Assembly: GCF_903853455.1 (NCBI RefSeq)
Contig: NZ_CAINTR010000119.1
Coordinates: 1 to 45,147 of the forward strand
Direction of reading: 5' to 3'
DNA from: an uncultured Magnetospirillum sp.
Lineage (GTDB): Bacteria; Pseudomonadota; Alphaproteobacteria; Rhodospirillales; Magnetospirillaceae
DNA: 45,147 nucleotides
The position numbers and the translations under genes were made by a program. The notes under the pieces are model-generated. The model had not been told where the DNA came from. It saw only the letters and a list, made by a program, of their open reading frames with translations, and searched no databases. The number at the start of each line of letters is the position of its first letter. The first letter of the stretch is position 1. Below, piece after piece: positions 7,654 through 18,047 of this stretch.

Positions 7654-8424
7654 GTGTCTTTGGATCGTGACCTCGCCTATCCGGCCATGTGGAGCGACGT
7701 GGTCGATCTGCGCGACTTCTACGGCAGCAGCCTGGGGCAGATGGCTCAGCGCCTGATCCGCCGGCAGGTGCGCCAGTTGTGGCCCGACCTCGCTGGCATG
7801 CGGGTGCTGGGGCTGGGCTTTGCCACGCCATTCCTGCGCATATTCCTGGCCGAGGCCGAGCGGGTGATCGCGGTGATGCCGGCCAGCCAGGGGGTGCTGC
7901 CCTGGCCGCCGGAGGGGCCGGGGCTGACCGCGCTGGCCGACGAGACCGACCTGCCGCTGCCCGACCGCTCCATCGACCGCCTGCTGCTGGTCCACACCCT
8001 GGAATCCACCGAACAGGTGCGCTCCATGATGCGCGAGGCCTGGCGGGTGCTGGCCGATGGCGGCCGCCTGATGGTGGTGGTGCCCAACCGGCGCGGCATC
8101 TGGGCCCGCATGGAGCGCACTCCGTTTGGCAACGGCCGCCCCTACACCATGGGCCTGCTCAACCGCCTGCTGCGCGACAACATGTTCACGCCGGTGGCCA
8201 AGGGCTCGGCCCTGTTCCTGCCGCCGACCACGTCGCGCATGCTGCTGCGTTTCGCTCCGGCAGCGGAACAGATCGGGCGGCGCTGGTTCGAGACTTTCGG
8301 CGGTGTCGTCATCGTCGAGGCCGCCAAGCAGATCTATGCCGGCAGCGCGCTGCGCGACGCCAAGGTCAAGCGCCACCGCTACCTGCCGGTGGCGGAGGGG
8401 TTCTCGCGGGTGATGGAGGAGTAG
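7654..8424 (+). CDS. Class I SAM-dependent methyltransferase
   Basis: This 256-aa protein has a Methyltransf_11-like core. VLGLGFATPFLR (about 51-62) is the glycine-rich SAM loop, LPLPDRSIDRLLLVHTLE is motif IV, and EAWRVLADGGRLMVVVPNR is the following strand-helix-strand. A GTG start at 7654 with GGAGA just upstream gives the sequence MSLDRDL. The C-terminal part (RRWFETFGGVVIVEAAKQIYA) is characteristic of an alphaproteobacterial group usually found divergent from gloB, as here. The substrate is unknown. Confidence 0.8.
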   Translation: MSLDRDLAYPAMWSDVVDLRDFYGSSLGQMAQRLIRRQVRQLWPDLAGMRVLGLGFATPFLRIFLAEAERVIAVMPASQGVLPWPPEGPGLTALADETDLPLPDRSIDRLLLVHTLESTEQVRSMMREAWRVLADGGRLMVVVPNRRGIWARMERTPFGNGRPYTMGLLNRLLRDNMFTPVAKGSALFLPPTTSRMLLRFAPAAEQIGRRWFETFGGVVIVEAAKQIYAGSALRDAKVKRHRYLPVAEGFSRVMEE

Positions 8425-8558
8425 GGCGGGCAATCACGAATTCGTGGGCACGGCGCATACTGTGCCTATGGGGCACACAAATTTGTTGACGTTGCTTACG
8501 TTCGTAACCAAATTAGGCCTCGGAGGCTTTGTGGCGCGTCGCGTTGCATTGCCTTTTT

Positions 8559-9428
8559 TTATTCCTCGCGCTCCAGCCGAGTTCGCAGATCGGTGATATG
8601 CGCGAAGCTCCAGATTCCAAAGTCAGTGACGCCGTTGCGCTCTCGCACCGCCTTGTAGCGTAGCGAGGCGACCTGCTGCACGAATGGCTCAAGCTCCTTG
8701 CGAGCAGGTTTGATCATGTGGTTGGTGCGAAATCCCCACGAGACCACATAGGCCACGAGGTCGGCGATCTGGATTCCCGTCGTCAGGTCACTGTGAACGA
8801 AAAACGGCTCAGGGATCACCAACCCGGATCGGAGTCGGCCGATGGCGCTATCACGGAAATATCGATGCGTCTGGTCAATTAGGACATGGCTCTGCGATTT
8901 TTCGAGTTCATCAAAAACCAGAATGCCCTGGTCGCGTCCTCCTCGATCTTCCAGGAAGTAGAAAAAACGTTCAAATAGGTAGGCGTAGTCCTTCCTGAGG
9001 CCGTCGGATGACGTCTGCTCCGCATTGGTCTCGACGATGCTTGCGAAAGCCTTACATCTGAAACGGGCGCAAATGTTAAACACATCCGCCACGTAATTCA
9101 TCTTCGCGATGGCGAGGGCCTTGAGTTCCCGAACGCGTGCTTGCGCTCCGTCATCAAGAGCCGACCGGGCAAGGGTCGATATTTCGTCGGCAGCGATATC
9201 CACGTTCAAGAGGGCGTGCTGAAAAACTTTCGTCTTGAGGAGCTTCTTGCCCTTCAGCTCAGCGGCGCCCTTACTGTATCTGCGGCCAAATGCTTTTATT
9301 TCAGCATCGTGCAGAGCTGCGATCAGCGACCGCATGTCGCTGTCGAGGATGGCGACGCCGGCAAGGACTTCATAGGGCGATTCCTTGTGATCCTGCCCGC
9401 TTTCGTCGATGAATAGAAAGTACGCCAT
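8559..9428 (-). CDS. DUF3800 family protein
   Basis: This 289-aa protein starts with FLFIDESG (residues 4-11) and has later acidic motifs in ILVFDELEKSQ and TGIQIADLVAYVV, the signature of DUF3800. The family is predicted to have an RNase H-like fold with an Asp/Glu active site and is often found in phage, mobile or defence contexts. Base composition is visibly less GC-rich than that of ubiD and the methyltransferase on either side, and it forms no operon with either. Recent acquisition is therefore likely. Biochemical function is unknown; a nuclease role is an inference from fold prediction. Confidence 0.8.
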   Translation of the reverse strand: MAYFLFIDESGQDHKESPYEVLAGVAILDSDMRSLIAALHDAEIKAFGRRYSKGAAELKGKKLLKTKVFQHALLNVDIAADEISTLARSALDDGAQARVRELKALAIAKMNYVADVFNICARFRCKAFASIVETNAEQTSSDGLRKDYAYLFERFFYFLEDRGGRDQGILVFDELEKSQSHVLIDQTHRYFRDSAIGRLRSGLVIPEPFFVHSDLTTGIQIADLVAYVVSWGFRTNHMIKPARKELEPFVQQVASLRYKAVRERNGVTDFGIWSFAHITDLRTRLEREE

Positions 9429-9477
9429 CCATCGATCATAAATGCGGGCCGAGCGGCGGGCAAGGTGACAACAAACC

Positions 9478-10992
9478 CTACCGCCAGATCGGCTTGCCCG
9501 ACCCCGGCAGGCCCAGCTCGGCCCAGCGTTCCGTCACCTTGTCCACCACGTCCTGGCTCATGCGCAGTTTCTCGCCCCATTCGCGGTGGGTTTCCGGCGG
9601 CCATTTGTTGGTGGCGTCCATGCCCAGCTTGCCGCCGAGGCCCGATTCGGGGCTGGCGAAGTCGAGATAGTCGATGGGGGTGCCCTCGATCACCGTGATG
9701 TCGCGGGCCGGGTCCATGCGGGTGGAGACCGCCCACATGACGTCCTTCCAGTCCCGCGCATTGATGTCGTCGTCCACCACGATGACGAACTTGGTGTACA
9801 TGAACTGCTTGAGGAAGCTCCACACCCCGAACATCACCCGCTTGGCGTGGCCGGGATAGGCCTTCTTGATGCTGACCACGGCGATGCGGTAACTGCATCC
9901 TTCCGGCGGCAGCCAGAAATCGACGATTTCGGGGAATTGCTGGGCCAGCAGCGGGATGAACACCTCGTTCAGCGCCTCGCCCAGCACGCTGGGCTCGTCC
10001 GGCGGCCGGCCGGTGAAGGTGGACAGGTAGATGGGGTCCTTGCGCATGGTGATGGCCGAGACCCGGAACACCGGGAATTTCTCCACCGAATTGTAATAGC
10101 CGGTGTGGTCGCCATAGGGACCTTCGTCGCCCTGCTCGTCGAGCATGACATGGCCTTCCAGCACGATCTCGGCCTCGGCCGGGACCTTCAGCGGCACCGT
10201 CTTGCAGTCCACCAGCTCGACCTTGCGGCCGCGCAGCAGGCCGGCGAACTGGTATTCCGACAGGGTTTCCGGCACCGGCGTCACCGCCGCGATGATGGTG
10301 CCGGGATCGGCGCCGATGACCACGGCGGCCGGCATGGGGGCCTTCTTCTCGGCGGCCCAGCGCTGGAAATGCTGGGCGCCGCCGCGATGCTTCAGCCAGC
10401 GCATCAAGGTGGTGTCGCGCCCGGTCACCTGCATGCGGTAGATGCCGAGATTGAAGCCGTCGCGCTTGTCGTCCTTGGTGTTGGGTCCCTGGGTCACCAC
10501 CAGCGGCCAGGTGATCAGCGGCGCCGGCTCGCCCGGCCAGCAGCCCTGGATGGGAAGCTGCGCCAGATCGATCTGGTCGCCGGTCAGGACCACCTGCTGA
10601 CAGGGGGCGTTGCTCACCGTCTTGGGCCGCATGGACATCACCGTCCGCGCCAGCGGCAGCATGTCCAGCGCTTCCCGCCAGCCGCCGGGCGGCTCGGGCT
10701 GCTTGAGGAAGGCCAGGGTCTCGCCCACCTCGCGCAACTGATGCGGCTCGCGGTCCATGCCCCAGGCCACGCGCTCGACGGTGCCGAACAGGTTGACCAG
10801 CACCGGCATGGAATATTTCGAGCCGTCGGGCCGGATGACGTTCTCGAACAGCACCGCCGGGCCGCCCTCGGCCAGCAGCCGGGTCTGGATCTCGGTCATT
10901 TCCAGATGGGGGGAAACCGGGGCCGCCACCCGCTTCAGCCGGCCGGTGTCTTCCAGGCGGCGGATGAAGTCGCGCAGCGAATCGTAGGGCAT
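9478..10992 (-). CDS. ubiD: UbiD 4-hydroxy-3-polyprenylbenzoate decarboxylase
   Basis: This 504-aa prenylated-FMN-dependent decarboxylase of ubiquinone synthesis removes the carboxyl group from 3-polyprenyl-4-hydroxybenzoate. Hallmarks are [30 protein letters not shown] (with the cofactor-contacting Glu nearby in EGPYGDH) and [15 protein letters not shown]. The length and the opening [14 protein letters not shown] match the ubiquinone-pathway branch of the family rather than aryl decarboxylases. A GAGGAG site lies 8 bases before the ATG. It is divergent from the HD-GYP gene, and the flavin prenyltransferase partner UbiX is not in the window. Confidence 0.95.
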   Translation of the reverse strand: MPYDSLRDFIRRLEDTGRLKRVAAPVSPHLEMTEIQTRLLAEGGPAVLFENVIRPDGSKYSMPVLVNLFGTVERVAWGMDREPHQLREVGETLAFLKQPEPPGGWREALDMLPLARTVMSMRPKTVSNAPCQQVVLTGDQIDLAQLPIQGCWPGEPAPLITWPLVVTQGPNTKDDKRDGFNLGIYRMQVTGRDTTLMRWLKHRGGAQHFQRWAAEKKAPMPAAVVIGADPGTIIAAVTPVPETLSEYQFAGLLRGRKVELVDCKTVPLKVPAEAEIVLEGHVMLDEQGDEGPYGDHTGYYNSVEKFPVFRVSAITMRKDPIYLSTFTGRPPDEPSVLGEALNEVFIPLLAQQFPEIVDFWLPPEGCSYRIAVVSIKKAYPGHAKRVMFGVWSFLKQFMYTKFVIVVDDDINARDWKDVMWAVSTRMDPARDITVIEGTPIDYLDFASPESGLGGKLGMDATNKWPPETHREWGEKLRMSQDVVDKVTERWAELGLPGSGKPIWR

Positions 10993-11058
10993 TCTCGGCT
11001 CTCCTCGGTCAGGCGACCAGGGGACGACGAACGCGCTTTGCCGTCAAGAGCCTGATAA

Positions 11059-11088
11059 TTGCAGATGACCCCATACAAAAGTTATGCT
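11059..11088 (+). promoter_or_regulatory. Candidate promoter for the HD-GYP gene
   Basis: TTGCAG at 11059-11064 and TATGCT at 11083-11088 are separated by 18 bases and lie in the divergent gap between ubiD and the HD-GYP gene. This is a sigma70-like match seen by eye, with no experimental support. The leader to the start at 11192 would be about 100 bases. Confidence 0.3.
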
Positions 11089-11191
11089 AAGGGATTGGCC
11101 CGACTTCACGTCGATCGATTTTGGGCGTAGGCTGACGCATTGTCGCGAGTTGTGGCGATTTGTCGCCAACCGGGAAGAAAAAGAGTCCCAT

Positions 11192-12967
11192 ATGGCCGTG
11201 CTTCAAAAAGAAGAGCGTTATCGCACGCTGATCGAGTTGGGCATCGCCCTTTCGGCCGAGCGCAACCACAACCGGCTGATGGAGAAGATTCTCCACGGCG
11301 CCAAAAGCATGTGCAACGCCGACGGCGGCACCCTCTACCTGGTGACCGAAGCCAAGGACGGGCTGTGCTTCGAGATCATGCTGAACGACACCCTCAACAT
11401 CGCCATGGGGGGCACCACCGGCAAGCCGATCCCGTTTCCGCCGCTGCGGCTGTATGACGAGCAGGGGACGCCCAACCACAAGAACGTCTCCAGCCATTCC
11501 GCCCTGACCGGCACCACCATCAACATCGCCGACGCTTACGACGTGGACAAGTTCGACTTCGCCGGCACCAAGGCGTTCGACACCAAGACCGGCTACCGTT
11601 CCAAGTCGTTCCTGACCGTGCCGCTGAAGAATTACGAGAACGAGGTGATCGGCGTTCTCCAGCTGATCAACGCCCGCAATCGCGGCGGCAAGATCATCGC
11701 CTTCGGCCCCGACATCACGCCGCTGATCGAGGCGCTGGCCAGCCAGGCGGCGGTGGCGCTGGACAATCAGCGCCTGATCGAAGCCCAGAAGAACCTGTTC
11801 AAGAGCTTCATCCAGGTCATCGCGGGATCCATCGACGCCAAGAGCCCCTACACCGGCGGTCACTGCCACCGGGTGCCGGCGGTGACCTTCATGATGGCCA
11901 AGGCGGCTTGCGACGCCACCGAGGGGCCTTACGCCGATTTCTCCCTGACCGAGGACGAGTGGTACGAGCTGGAGGTCGCCGCCGGCCTGCACGATTGCGG
12001 CAAGGTCACCACGCCGGAATACATCGTCGACAAGGCCACCAAGCTGGAGACCATCTACAACCGCATCCACGAGGTGCGGATGCGGTTCGAGGTACTCAAG
12101 CGCGACGCGGTCATCACCTATCTCGAAGGACTGGTCAGCGGCGACGAGGATGCCGACACCCTCAAGAGTCGCATGGACGAGGCGCTGGCCCAGTTGGACA
12201 CCGACTTCGCCTTCATCGCCGAAAGCAATGTGGGCGGCGAGTTCATGGCGCCGGAGAAGATCGAGCGCCTCAAATCCATCGCCGAGCACACCTGGACCCG
12301 GACCATCGACGACACGCTCGGCCTATCCATCGACGAGATGCGCCGCCGCACCGGCAACGAGCCCAAGCCGCCGGTGGCCGAATCGGTGCTGGCCGACAAG
12401 GACTGGCACGTCATTCCGCACGAGATCAACGTCGACGTCGGCAAATACGAGGCCGAGGGCTTCAAGATGAAGCCGCTGGAGAACCGCTACAATCTGGGCG
12501 AAATCTACAATCTGTGCATCGGCCGCGGCACCCTTACGCCTGAGGATCGTTTCAAGATCAACGACCACATCGTCCAGACCATCTTCATGCTGAAGGCCTT
12601 GCCCTTCCCCAAGAATCTGGCGCGGGTGGCGGAATGGGCCGGCGGCCATCACGAAAAGATGGACGGCACCGGCTATCCCAAGGGCCTCAAGCGCGACGAC
12701 ATGTCGCTACCGGCCCGCATGATGGCCATCGCCGACATCTTCGAGGCGTTGACCGCCGCCGACCGTCCCTACAAGAAGCCCAAGACCCTGTCGGAATCGC
12801 TGAAGATCATGTCGTTCATGGTCAAGGACCAGCACATCGACCCCGATCTGTGGCAGTTGTTCCTGACCTCGGGGATCTGGAAGGACTATGCCGAGACCTA
12901 TCTGCGTCCCGAGCAGGTGGACGACGTCGACATCTCGAGGTTCATGATGGCCAAGGCGGCGGAGTAG
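11192..12967 (+). CDS. GAF / HD-GYP c-di-GMP phosphodiesterase-like protein
   Basis: This 591-aa protein (start at 11192 with AAGAG upstream; a longer frame begins at 11084) has a GAF sensor domain (about 10-195, ending SQAAVALDNQRLIEAQ) and an HD-GYP domain. HD is at 267-268 in GLHDCGKV. HHEKMDGTGYPKGL at 486-499 is the GYP signature, and ARMMAIADIFEALTAADRPYK completes the metal site. The domain hydrolyses cyclic di-GMP to GMP. Between the HD helix region and the HH/GYP part lies an extra segment of roughly 130 residues (about 307-435) that typical HD-GYP domains lack. No membrane segment is seen, so it should act in the cytoplasm. Confidence 0.88.
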   Translation: MAVLQKEERYRTLIELGIALSAERNHNRLMEKILHGAKSMCNADGGTLYLVTEAKDGLCFEIMLNDTLNIAMGGTTGKPIPFPPLRLYDEQGTPNHKNVSSHSALTGTTINIADAYDVDKFDFAGTKAFDTKTGYRSKSFLTVPLKNYENEVIGVLQLINARNRGGKIIAFGPDITPLIEALASQAAVALDNQRLIEAQKNLFKSFIQVIAGSIDAKSPYTGGHCHRVPAVTFMMAKAACDATEGPYADFSLTEDEWYELEVAAGLHDCGKVTTPEYIVDKATKLETIYNRIHEVRMRFEVLKRDAVITYLEGLVSGDEDADTLKSRMDEALAQLDTDFAFIAESNVGGEFMAPEKIERLKSIAEHTWTRTIDDTLGLSIDEMRRRTGNEPKPPVAESVLADKDWHVIPHEINVDVGKYEAEGFKMKPLENRYNLGEIYNLCIGRGTLTPEDRFKINDHIVQTIFMLKALPFPKNLARVAEWAGGHHEKMDGTGYPKGLKRDDMSLPARMMAIADIFEALTAADRPYKKPKTLSESLKIMSFMVKDQHIDPDLWQLFLTSGIWKDYAETYLRPEQVDDVDISRFMMAKAAE

Positions 12968-12975
12968 CGGCGGGG

Positions 12976-13494
12976 GTGGCGGGCTTTCGCACCTATGTCG
13001 CCGCCAGCCTCGACGGTTATATCGCCACTCCCGACGGCTCCATCGCCTGGCTGAAGCCGTTCGACGGCGTGGATTACGGCTTCGACGAGTTCATGGCCCA
13101 TATCGGCACGGTGGTGATGGGGCGCGCCACCTACGACAACCTTCATGCCATGGGGCACTGGCCTCGGGTCGATACGCGCTGCATCGTCGTCACCTCGCGC
13201 GGCATGGAGACCGCTCCCGACAACGTGGAATCCTGGGTCGGCGACATGGGCCAGTTGGTCGGCGACCTGCGGTCGTCTTCGGCCGGCGACGTCTGGGTGG
13301 CCGGCGGCGCCAAGGCGATCCGCGCCTTTCTCGACCTTGGCGCCATCGATCATTTCGACCTGCTGGTCATGCCGGTGCTGCTGGGCGACGGCAAGCCGCT
13401 GTTCATCCGCTCGGACCGGGGCGACCGGCTGAGTCTGCTGGGCAGCCGGACCTTCGCCAACGGCGTGGTCAAGCTCAGCTACGTGGTGGGATAG
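12976..13494 (+). CDS. RibD C-terminal/DHFR-like reductase
   Basis: This roughly 172-aa protein of the RibD_C/dihydrofolate-reductase-like family has AASLDGYIATPDGS at its start, VVMGRATYDN, VWVAGGAKAIRAFLDLGAID and VLLGDGKPLF, all family hallmarks for NADPH binding. A GTG at 12976 is the likely start, only 9 bases after the HD-GYP stop, so the pair may be co-transcribed. Members reduce pterin- or pyrimidine-like substrates, and the specific role here is unknown. It is not the essential FolA type. Its stop is 6 bases from the convergent ccmB stop. Confidence 0.8.
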   Translation: MAGFRTYVAASLDGYIATPDGSIAWLKPFDGVDYGFDEFMAHIGTVVMGRATYDNLHAMGHWPRVDTRCIVVTSRGMETAPDNVESWVGDMGQLVGDLRSSSAGDVWVAGGAKAIRAFLDLGAIDHFDLLVMPVLLGDGKPLFIRSDRGDRLSLLGSRTFANGVVKLSYVVG

Positions 13495-13500
13495 GGAATT

Positions 13501-14166
13501 TTACTCCAGCGCCTGCCGTAGCGCGGCGGCGCTGGCCCAGGGGGCCATCACCAGGGCGGCGGCGAGGATGCCGGCCAGGATCAGCAGATGCGGCCGGGCC
13601 GACATGCCCTGGACGGCGGCGTCGATGGCGCCGACTCCGAAGATCAGCACCGGCACGTAAAGCGGCAGGATCAGCAGCGACAGCAGCACTCCGCCGCGCC
13701 GCGCCCCCAGCACCAGGGCGGCGCCGATGCCGCCGATCAGCGACAGGGTGGGGGTTCCCAGGGCCATGGCGGCCAGCAGGATGGGGAAGCCCTCGGGCTG
13801 CATGTGCAGCAGCACCGCCAGCACCGGGGCGGCGACCATCAGCGGCAGGCCGGTGGTCAGCCAATGGGCCAGCATCTTAGCGGCGACCACCACCCCCAGC
13901 GGCGCCGGGGTCAGCACCAGCAGTTCCAGCGATCCGTCCTCGTAATCGGTTTGGAACAGCCGGTCCAGCGACAGCATGGAGGCCAGGAGGGCGGTGACCA
14001 TCAGCACCCCGGCAGAGACCCGTTCGAGAATCCCGACCTCGGGGCCGATGCCGAACGGGAACAGCACCACGGTCAGCACGAAGAAGGTCACCACCATGAC
14101 GCTGTCCGAGCCCTGGCGCAGCGCCAGGCGCAGGTCGCGGCGCACCACTTCGAAGAACCGGTTCAT
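13501..14166 (-). CDS. ccmB: Heme exporter membrane protein CcmB
   Basis: This 221-aa integral membrane protein has about six hydrophobic segments. It is the permease-like subunit that works with CcmA (and with CcmC/D/E elsewhere) in cytochrome c maturation. The MNRFFEVVRRDLRLALRQGSD start, the LDRLFQTDYEDGSLELLVLTPAPL loop and the GALIDAA-like C-terminal part match CcmB. Its ATG overlaps the ccmA stop in an ATGA junction, so the two are translationally coupled. ccmC does not follow, which is unusual for bacteria with a complete ccm operon; the remaining genes must lie elsewhere. Confidence 0.93.
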   Translation of the reverse strand: MNRFFEVVRRDLRLALRQGSDSVMVVTFFVLTVVLFPFGIGPEVGILERVSAGVLMVTALLASMLSLDRLFQTDYEDGSLELLVLTPAPLGVVVAAKMLAHWLTTGLPLMVAAPVLAVLLHMQPEGFPILLAAMALGTPTLSLIGGIGAALVLGARRGGVLLSLLILPLYVPVLIFGVGAIDAAVQGMSARPHLLILAGILAAALVMAPWASAAALRQALE

Positions 14167-14861
14167 GCCGCAGCCCCTTCGTCGTCAAAGTCGTCGTCGA
14201 TGCCGTCGGTCAGGGGGGTGGTGAAGCGGTCGAGATGCAGTTCGGCGGCGCCGGGCAGGTCGATCTCGGCATGGGTGGAGAGGATGACCATGCCGCCGCC
14301 GGCGCGGTGCTCGGCCAGCACGGCCTCCAGCGCCTTGATCGAGGCCTTGTCGAGCGCGGTGGTGGGCTCGTCCAGCAGCCAAAGCTCCGACGGCGCCGCC
14401 AGCAGGCGCGCCAGATTGGTGCGGCGCTTCTGACCGGCCGACAGCATCTTGCCGGGAATGGTGGAGAGATGGGCGAGGCCGAAGCGCTCCAGCGCCCCAT
14501 CCACGGCGCGGCCGGCGCGCTCGGCATGGGGATCGTGGAGATGGGCCCAGAAGCGCAAGTTCTCGGCCACGGTCAGCACCGGCTTGATGGCGTCGTGATG
14601 GCCCAGGTAATGGGTGCGGGCGGCATGGGCCTCGGGGTCCTCGGTCACCAGGGCGCCGTTCCAGGCCAGCGCGCCCTGGGCGGGGCGCAGCAGCCCGGCC
14701 AGCACCCGCAGCAGGCTGGACTTGCCCGAGCCGTTGGGGCCGAGCAGCACCAGCGCGCCGCCGGAATCCAGGCTGAAGTCGAGGCCGGCGAACACCACCC
14801 GGCCGCCGCGCACGCAGGCCAGGTTGGTTCCGGAGAAGGTGGAGGAACCCTGATTGCTCAT
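14163..14861 (-). CDS. ccmA: Heme exporter ATP-binding protein CcmA
   Basis: This is an ABC ATPase of about 232 aa. The Walker A motif is GPNGSGKS (41-48), the signature is LSAGQKRR, and Walker B is LWLLDEPTTALD with the H-loop in LSTHAEID. It powers release of heme-loaded CcmE in system I cytochrome c maturation. The start at 14859-14861 was chosen because ABC homology begins soon after (TNLACVRGGRVVFAGLDF) and the longer frame upstream is low-complexity. It overlaps ccmB by 4 bases. The gene is divergent from acnB across a 583-base gap. Confidence 0.92.
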   Translation of the reverse strand: MSNQGSSTFSGTNLACVRGGRVVFAGLDFSLDSGGALVLLGPNGSGKSSLLRVLAGLLRPAQGALAWNGALVTEDPEAHAARTHYLGHHDAIKPVLTVAENLRFWAHLHDPHAERAGRAVDGALERFGLAHLSTIPGKMLSAGQKRRTNLARLLAAPSELWLLDEPTTALDKASIKALEAVLAEHRAGGGMVILSTHAEIDLPGAAELHLDRFTTPLTDGIDDDFDDEGAAA

Positions 14862-15444
14862 GGCCGGCACCATGGCAAAATTCGGCCGGCTTGACGAGGG
14901 CTTTCGCGGTGGTGCTTGTACTGGCGCCAACAGGATGTGTCTTGGCCTCATCAGCGAGGCTTTAGCCGAGTGCTGCCGCGTTGAGCGGCCCGGAGTGGCC
15001 CCGAGCATCAGCGAGGGAACCGCCACGGAGGAAAGCCAAGCGGGCGGACGCCCGCGCCGGCGCTTGAGGCGCATTTAAATCAAGGCCGGGGGCGGTCGGC
15101 GCCAGGGGGGACAAAACGCCGACCGCCGCCTTAAGCCCAGCGCCGTGCATCCGAGGGGGGGGCGGGACGGCGCGGCGCAGGGGGCCATGACGGGGAGATT
15201 CGGACTCAATTGTGGCAATTTCATGGGCGGCCTGTGAGAGGGGGGGCGGAAAAGACTCTTTCCTCCTGCGGAGGTTAGGGGTAGTTTTCTCCCGACTTAG
15301 CCCCCACTTACGGGTGGGGCCTGTCAGCGACGAGGACTGGGGAGCACGGGAGAGCCGTGTTTCGCAGTCCTGCCGTGCGCCCGACCGAACGGCTCCGAGC
15401 CCTCCCCGAGGCAGAGCCACAACTTTGATCGAGAGGATTTCGCC
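14862..15444. other. 583-base intergenic region between ccmA and acnB
   Basis: This divergent gap must hold the promoters of ccmAB and acnB. I see no convincing gene on either strand. Open frames here only extend neighbouring shadows, and amino-acid composition is low-complexity. A small hairpin (GCCTC at 14945-14949 with GAGGC at 14956-14960, followed by TTTAG) and a short ATTTAAAT palindrome near 15073-15080 are the only local structures noted. A small RNA or an extended acnB leader is possible but unsupported. Confidence 0.5.
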
Positions 15445-18030
15445 GTGCTTGAAGCCTATCGCCAGCATGTCGCCGAACGCGCCGCGCTCGGGATTCCGCC
15501 GCTGCCGCTGTCCGCGCAGCAGACCGAGTCCCTGGTCGCCCTGTTGCGGAACCCGCCCAAGGGCGAGGAGAAAGCCCTCGTCGAACTGATCACCTACCGC
15601 GTTCCGGCCGGCGTCGACGACGCCGCCAAGATCAAGGCCGAGTACCTGGACGCGGTTGCCAAGGGCACCGAGACCAGCGCCCTGATCTCGCGCGCCACGG
15701 CGGCCGAGCTGCTGGGCACCATGCTGGGCGGCTTCAACGTCAAGCCGCTGATCGAGCTGCTGGGCGACGCCACGGTCGGCGCCGTCGCCGCCGAGGGCCT
15801 GAAGAAGACCCTGCTGGTGTTCGACTTCTTCCATGACGTCAAGACGCTTGCCGACAAGGGCAACGCCAACGCCAAGGCGGTGCTGCAGTCCTGGGCCGAC
15901 GCCGAGTGGTTCACCTCGCGCCCGGAAGTGCCGAAGTCGCTGACCGTCACCATCTTCAAGGTCACCGGCGAGACCAACACCGACGACCTGTCGCCGGCCC
16001 CCGACGCTTGGAGCCGCCCCGACATCCCGCTGCACGCCCTGGCCATGCTGAAGAATCCGCGTCCCGGCATCGAGGCCGACGAGGCCGGTGCCCGCGGGCC
16101 GCTGAAGCAGTTGGACGGGCTGAAGGCCAAGGGCAATCTGGTCGCCTATGTGGGCGACGTGGTCGGCACCGGCTCGTCGCGCAAGTCGGCGACCAATTCG
16201 GTGCTGTGGTTCACCGGTGAGGACATCCCCTTCGTTCCTAACAAGCGGTTCGGCGGCGTCTGCCTGGGCACCAAGATCGCCCCCATTTTCTACAACACCA
16301 TGGAAGACGCCGGCGCCCTGCCCATCGAGCTGGACGTCAACCAGATGAACATGGGCGATGTGGTCGAGCTGCGTCCCTATGAGGGCAAGGCCCTGAAGGA
16401 CGGCAAGGTCATCTCCGAGTTCACCGTCAAGTCCGAGGTGATTTTCGACGAAGTCCGGGCCGGCGGCCGTATTCCGCTGATCGTCGGGCGCGGCCTCACC
16501 GCCAAGGCCCGCGAGGCCCTGGGCCTGCCGGTCTCCACCCTGTTCCGCCTGCCGGCGGTGCCCGCCGACACCGGCAAGGGGTACTCCCTGGCCCAGAAGA
16601 TGGTCGGCCGCGCCTGCGGCTTGCCCGAGGGCAAGGGCATGCGTCCCGGCACCTATTGCGAGCCCAGGATGACCACGGTCGGGTCGCAGGACACCACCGG
16701 TCCCATGACCCGCGACGAGTTGAAGGATCTGGCCTGTCTCGGCTTCTCCGCCGACTTGGTGATGCAGTCCTTCTGCCACACCGCCGCCTACCCGAAGCTG
16801 GTGGACGTCAAGACCCACAAGGAACTGCCGGGCTTCATCTCCACCCGGGGCGGCGTCGCGCTGCGTCCCGGCGACGGCGTCATCCACTCGTGGCTGAACC
16901 GCCTGCTGATGCCCGACACCGTCGGCACCGGCGGCGATTCCCACACCCGCTTTCCCATCGGCATCTCGTTCCCGGCCGGTTCGGGCCTGGTCGCCTTCGC
17001 CGCCGCCACCGGCGTGATGCCGCTGGACATGCCGGAATCGGTGCTGGTGCGCTTCAAGGGCAAGATGCAGCCGGGCGTCACGCTGCGCGATCTGGTCAAC
17101 GCCATCCCGCTCTACGCCATCCGCGCCGGTCTGCTGACGGTGGAGAAGAAGGGTAAGAAGAACGTCTTCTCCGGCCGTATCCTGGAGATCGAGGGTCTGC
17201 CCGACCTGAAGGTGGAGCAGGCGTTCGAGCTGTCCGACTCGGCGGCCGAGCGGTCCGCCGCCGCCTGCGCGGTGCGGTTGGACAAGGCGCCGATCATCGA
17301 GTACATGACGTCGAACATCACCCTGATGAAGTGGATGATCGCCAACGGCTACCAGGATCCCCGCACGCTGGGCCGCCGGATCAAGGCCATGGAGGCCTGG
17401 ATCGCCAAGCCCGACCTGCTGGCCCCCGACGCCGACGCCGAATACGCCGCGGTGATCGAGATCGATCTGGCCGACGTCAAGGAGCCCATCGTCGCCTGCC
17501 CGAACGATCCCGACGACGTCAAGCTGCTGTCCGAGGTGGCCGGTGCCGGCATCGACGAAGTGTTCATCGGCTCGTGCATGACCAATATCGGCCACTTCCG
17601 CGCCGCCGCCACGGTGCTGGCCGGCAAGTCCGATATCCCGACCCGGCTGTGGATCGCGCCGCCCACCAAGATGGACGCCATGATCCTCAACGAGGAGGGC
17701 TATTACAGCACGCTGGGCAAGTCCGGCGCCCGCATGGAAATGCCCGGCTGCTCCTTGTGCATGGGCAACCAGGCCCAGATCCGCAAGGGCTCGACCGCCA
17801 TGTCGACCTCGACCCGCAACTTCCCCAACCGTCTGGGCATCGACACCAACGTCTATCTCGGCTCGGCCGAGTTGGCCGCCGTCTGCGCCCTGATGGGCAA
17901 GATCCCCACCGTGGCCGAGTACATGGCCCAGGTCAGCGGGCTGACCGCCAAGGCCGGCGACATCTATCGGTATATGAATTTCGACCAGATCGGGGCGTTC
18001 AGCGAACTGGCGGAAACCGTCGCGGTCTAA
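15445..18030 (+). CDS. acnB: Aconitate hydratase B
   Basis: This 861-aa enzyme interconverts citrate and isocitrate in the TCA cycle. It starts at a GTG preceded by GAGAGGA. It has the AcnB domain order: N-terminal HEAT-like helices (1-160), the swivel domain ([19 protein letters not shown] and [12 protein letters not shown]), then the catalytic [4Fe-4S] domains. Cluster cysteines are seen in [12 protein letters not shown] and PGCSLCMGN. Substrate-binding motifs include [12 protein letters not shown]. The length equals that of E. coli AcnB. AcnB proteins can also bind RNA when the cluster is lost; nothing here tests that. A strong terminator follows at once. Confidence 0.97.
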   Translation: MLEAYRQHVAERAALGIPPLPLSAQQTESLVALLRNPPKGEEKALVELITYRVPAGVDDAAKIKAEYLDAVAKGTETSALISRATAAELLGTMLGGFNVKPLIELLGDATVGAVAAEGLKKTLLVFDFFHDVKTLADKGNANAKAVLQSWADAEWFTSRPEVPKSLTVTIFKVTGETNTDDLSPAPDAWSRPDIPLHALAMLKNPRPGIEADEAGARGPLKQLDGLKAKGNLVAYVGDVVGTGSSRKSATNSVLWFTGEDIPFVPNKRFGGVCLGTKIAPIFYNTMEDAGALPIELDVNQMNMGDVVELRPYEGKALKDGKVISEFTVKSEVIFDEVRAGGRIPLIVGRGLTAKAREALGLPVSTLFRLPAVPADTGKGYSLAQKMVGRACGLPEGKGMRPGTYCEPRMTTVGSQDTTGPMTRDELKDLACLGFSADLVMQSFCHTAAYPKLVDVKTHKELPGFISTRGGVALRPGDGVIHSWLNRLLMPDTVGTGGDSHTRFPIGISFPAGSGLVAFAAATGVMPLDMPESVLVRFKGKMQPGVTLRDLVNAIPLYAIRAGLLTVEKKGKKNVFSGRILEIEGLPDLKVEQAFELSDSAAERSAAACAVRLDKAPIIEYMTSNITLMKWMIANGYQDPRTLGRRIKAMEAWIAKPDLLAPDADAEYAAVIEIDLADVKEPIVACPNDPDDVKLLSEVAGAGIDEVFIGSCMTNIGHFRAAATVLAGKSDIPTRLWIAPPTKMDAMILNEEGYYSTLGKSGARMEMPGCSLCMGNQAQIRKGSTAMSTSTRNFPNRLGIDTNVYLGSAELAAVCALMGKIPTVAEYMAQVSGLTAKAGDIYRYMNFDQIGAFSELAETVAV

Positions 18031-18047
18031 TACCAAAGGCCCGATAA

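Noticed and set aside
9586..11055. 489-codon plus-strand frame opposite ubiD
   Set aside because: Composition is that of a shadow frame, and ubiD motifs are unambiguous on the other strand.
14862..15074. N-terminal extension of ccmA to 15074
   Set aside because: The added residues are low-complexity and ABC homology begins only after the chosen start.
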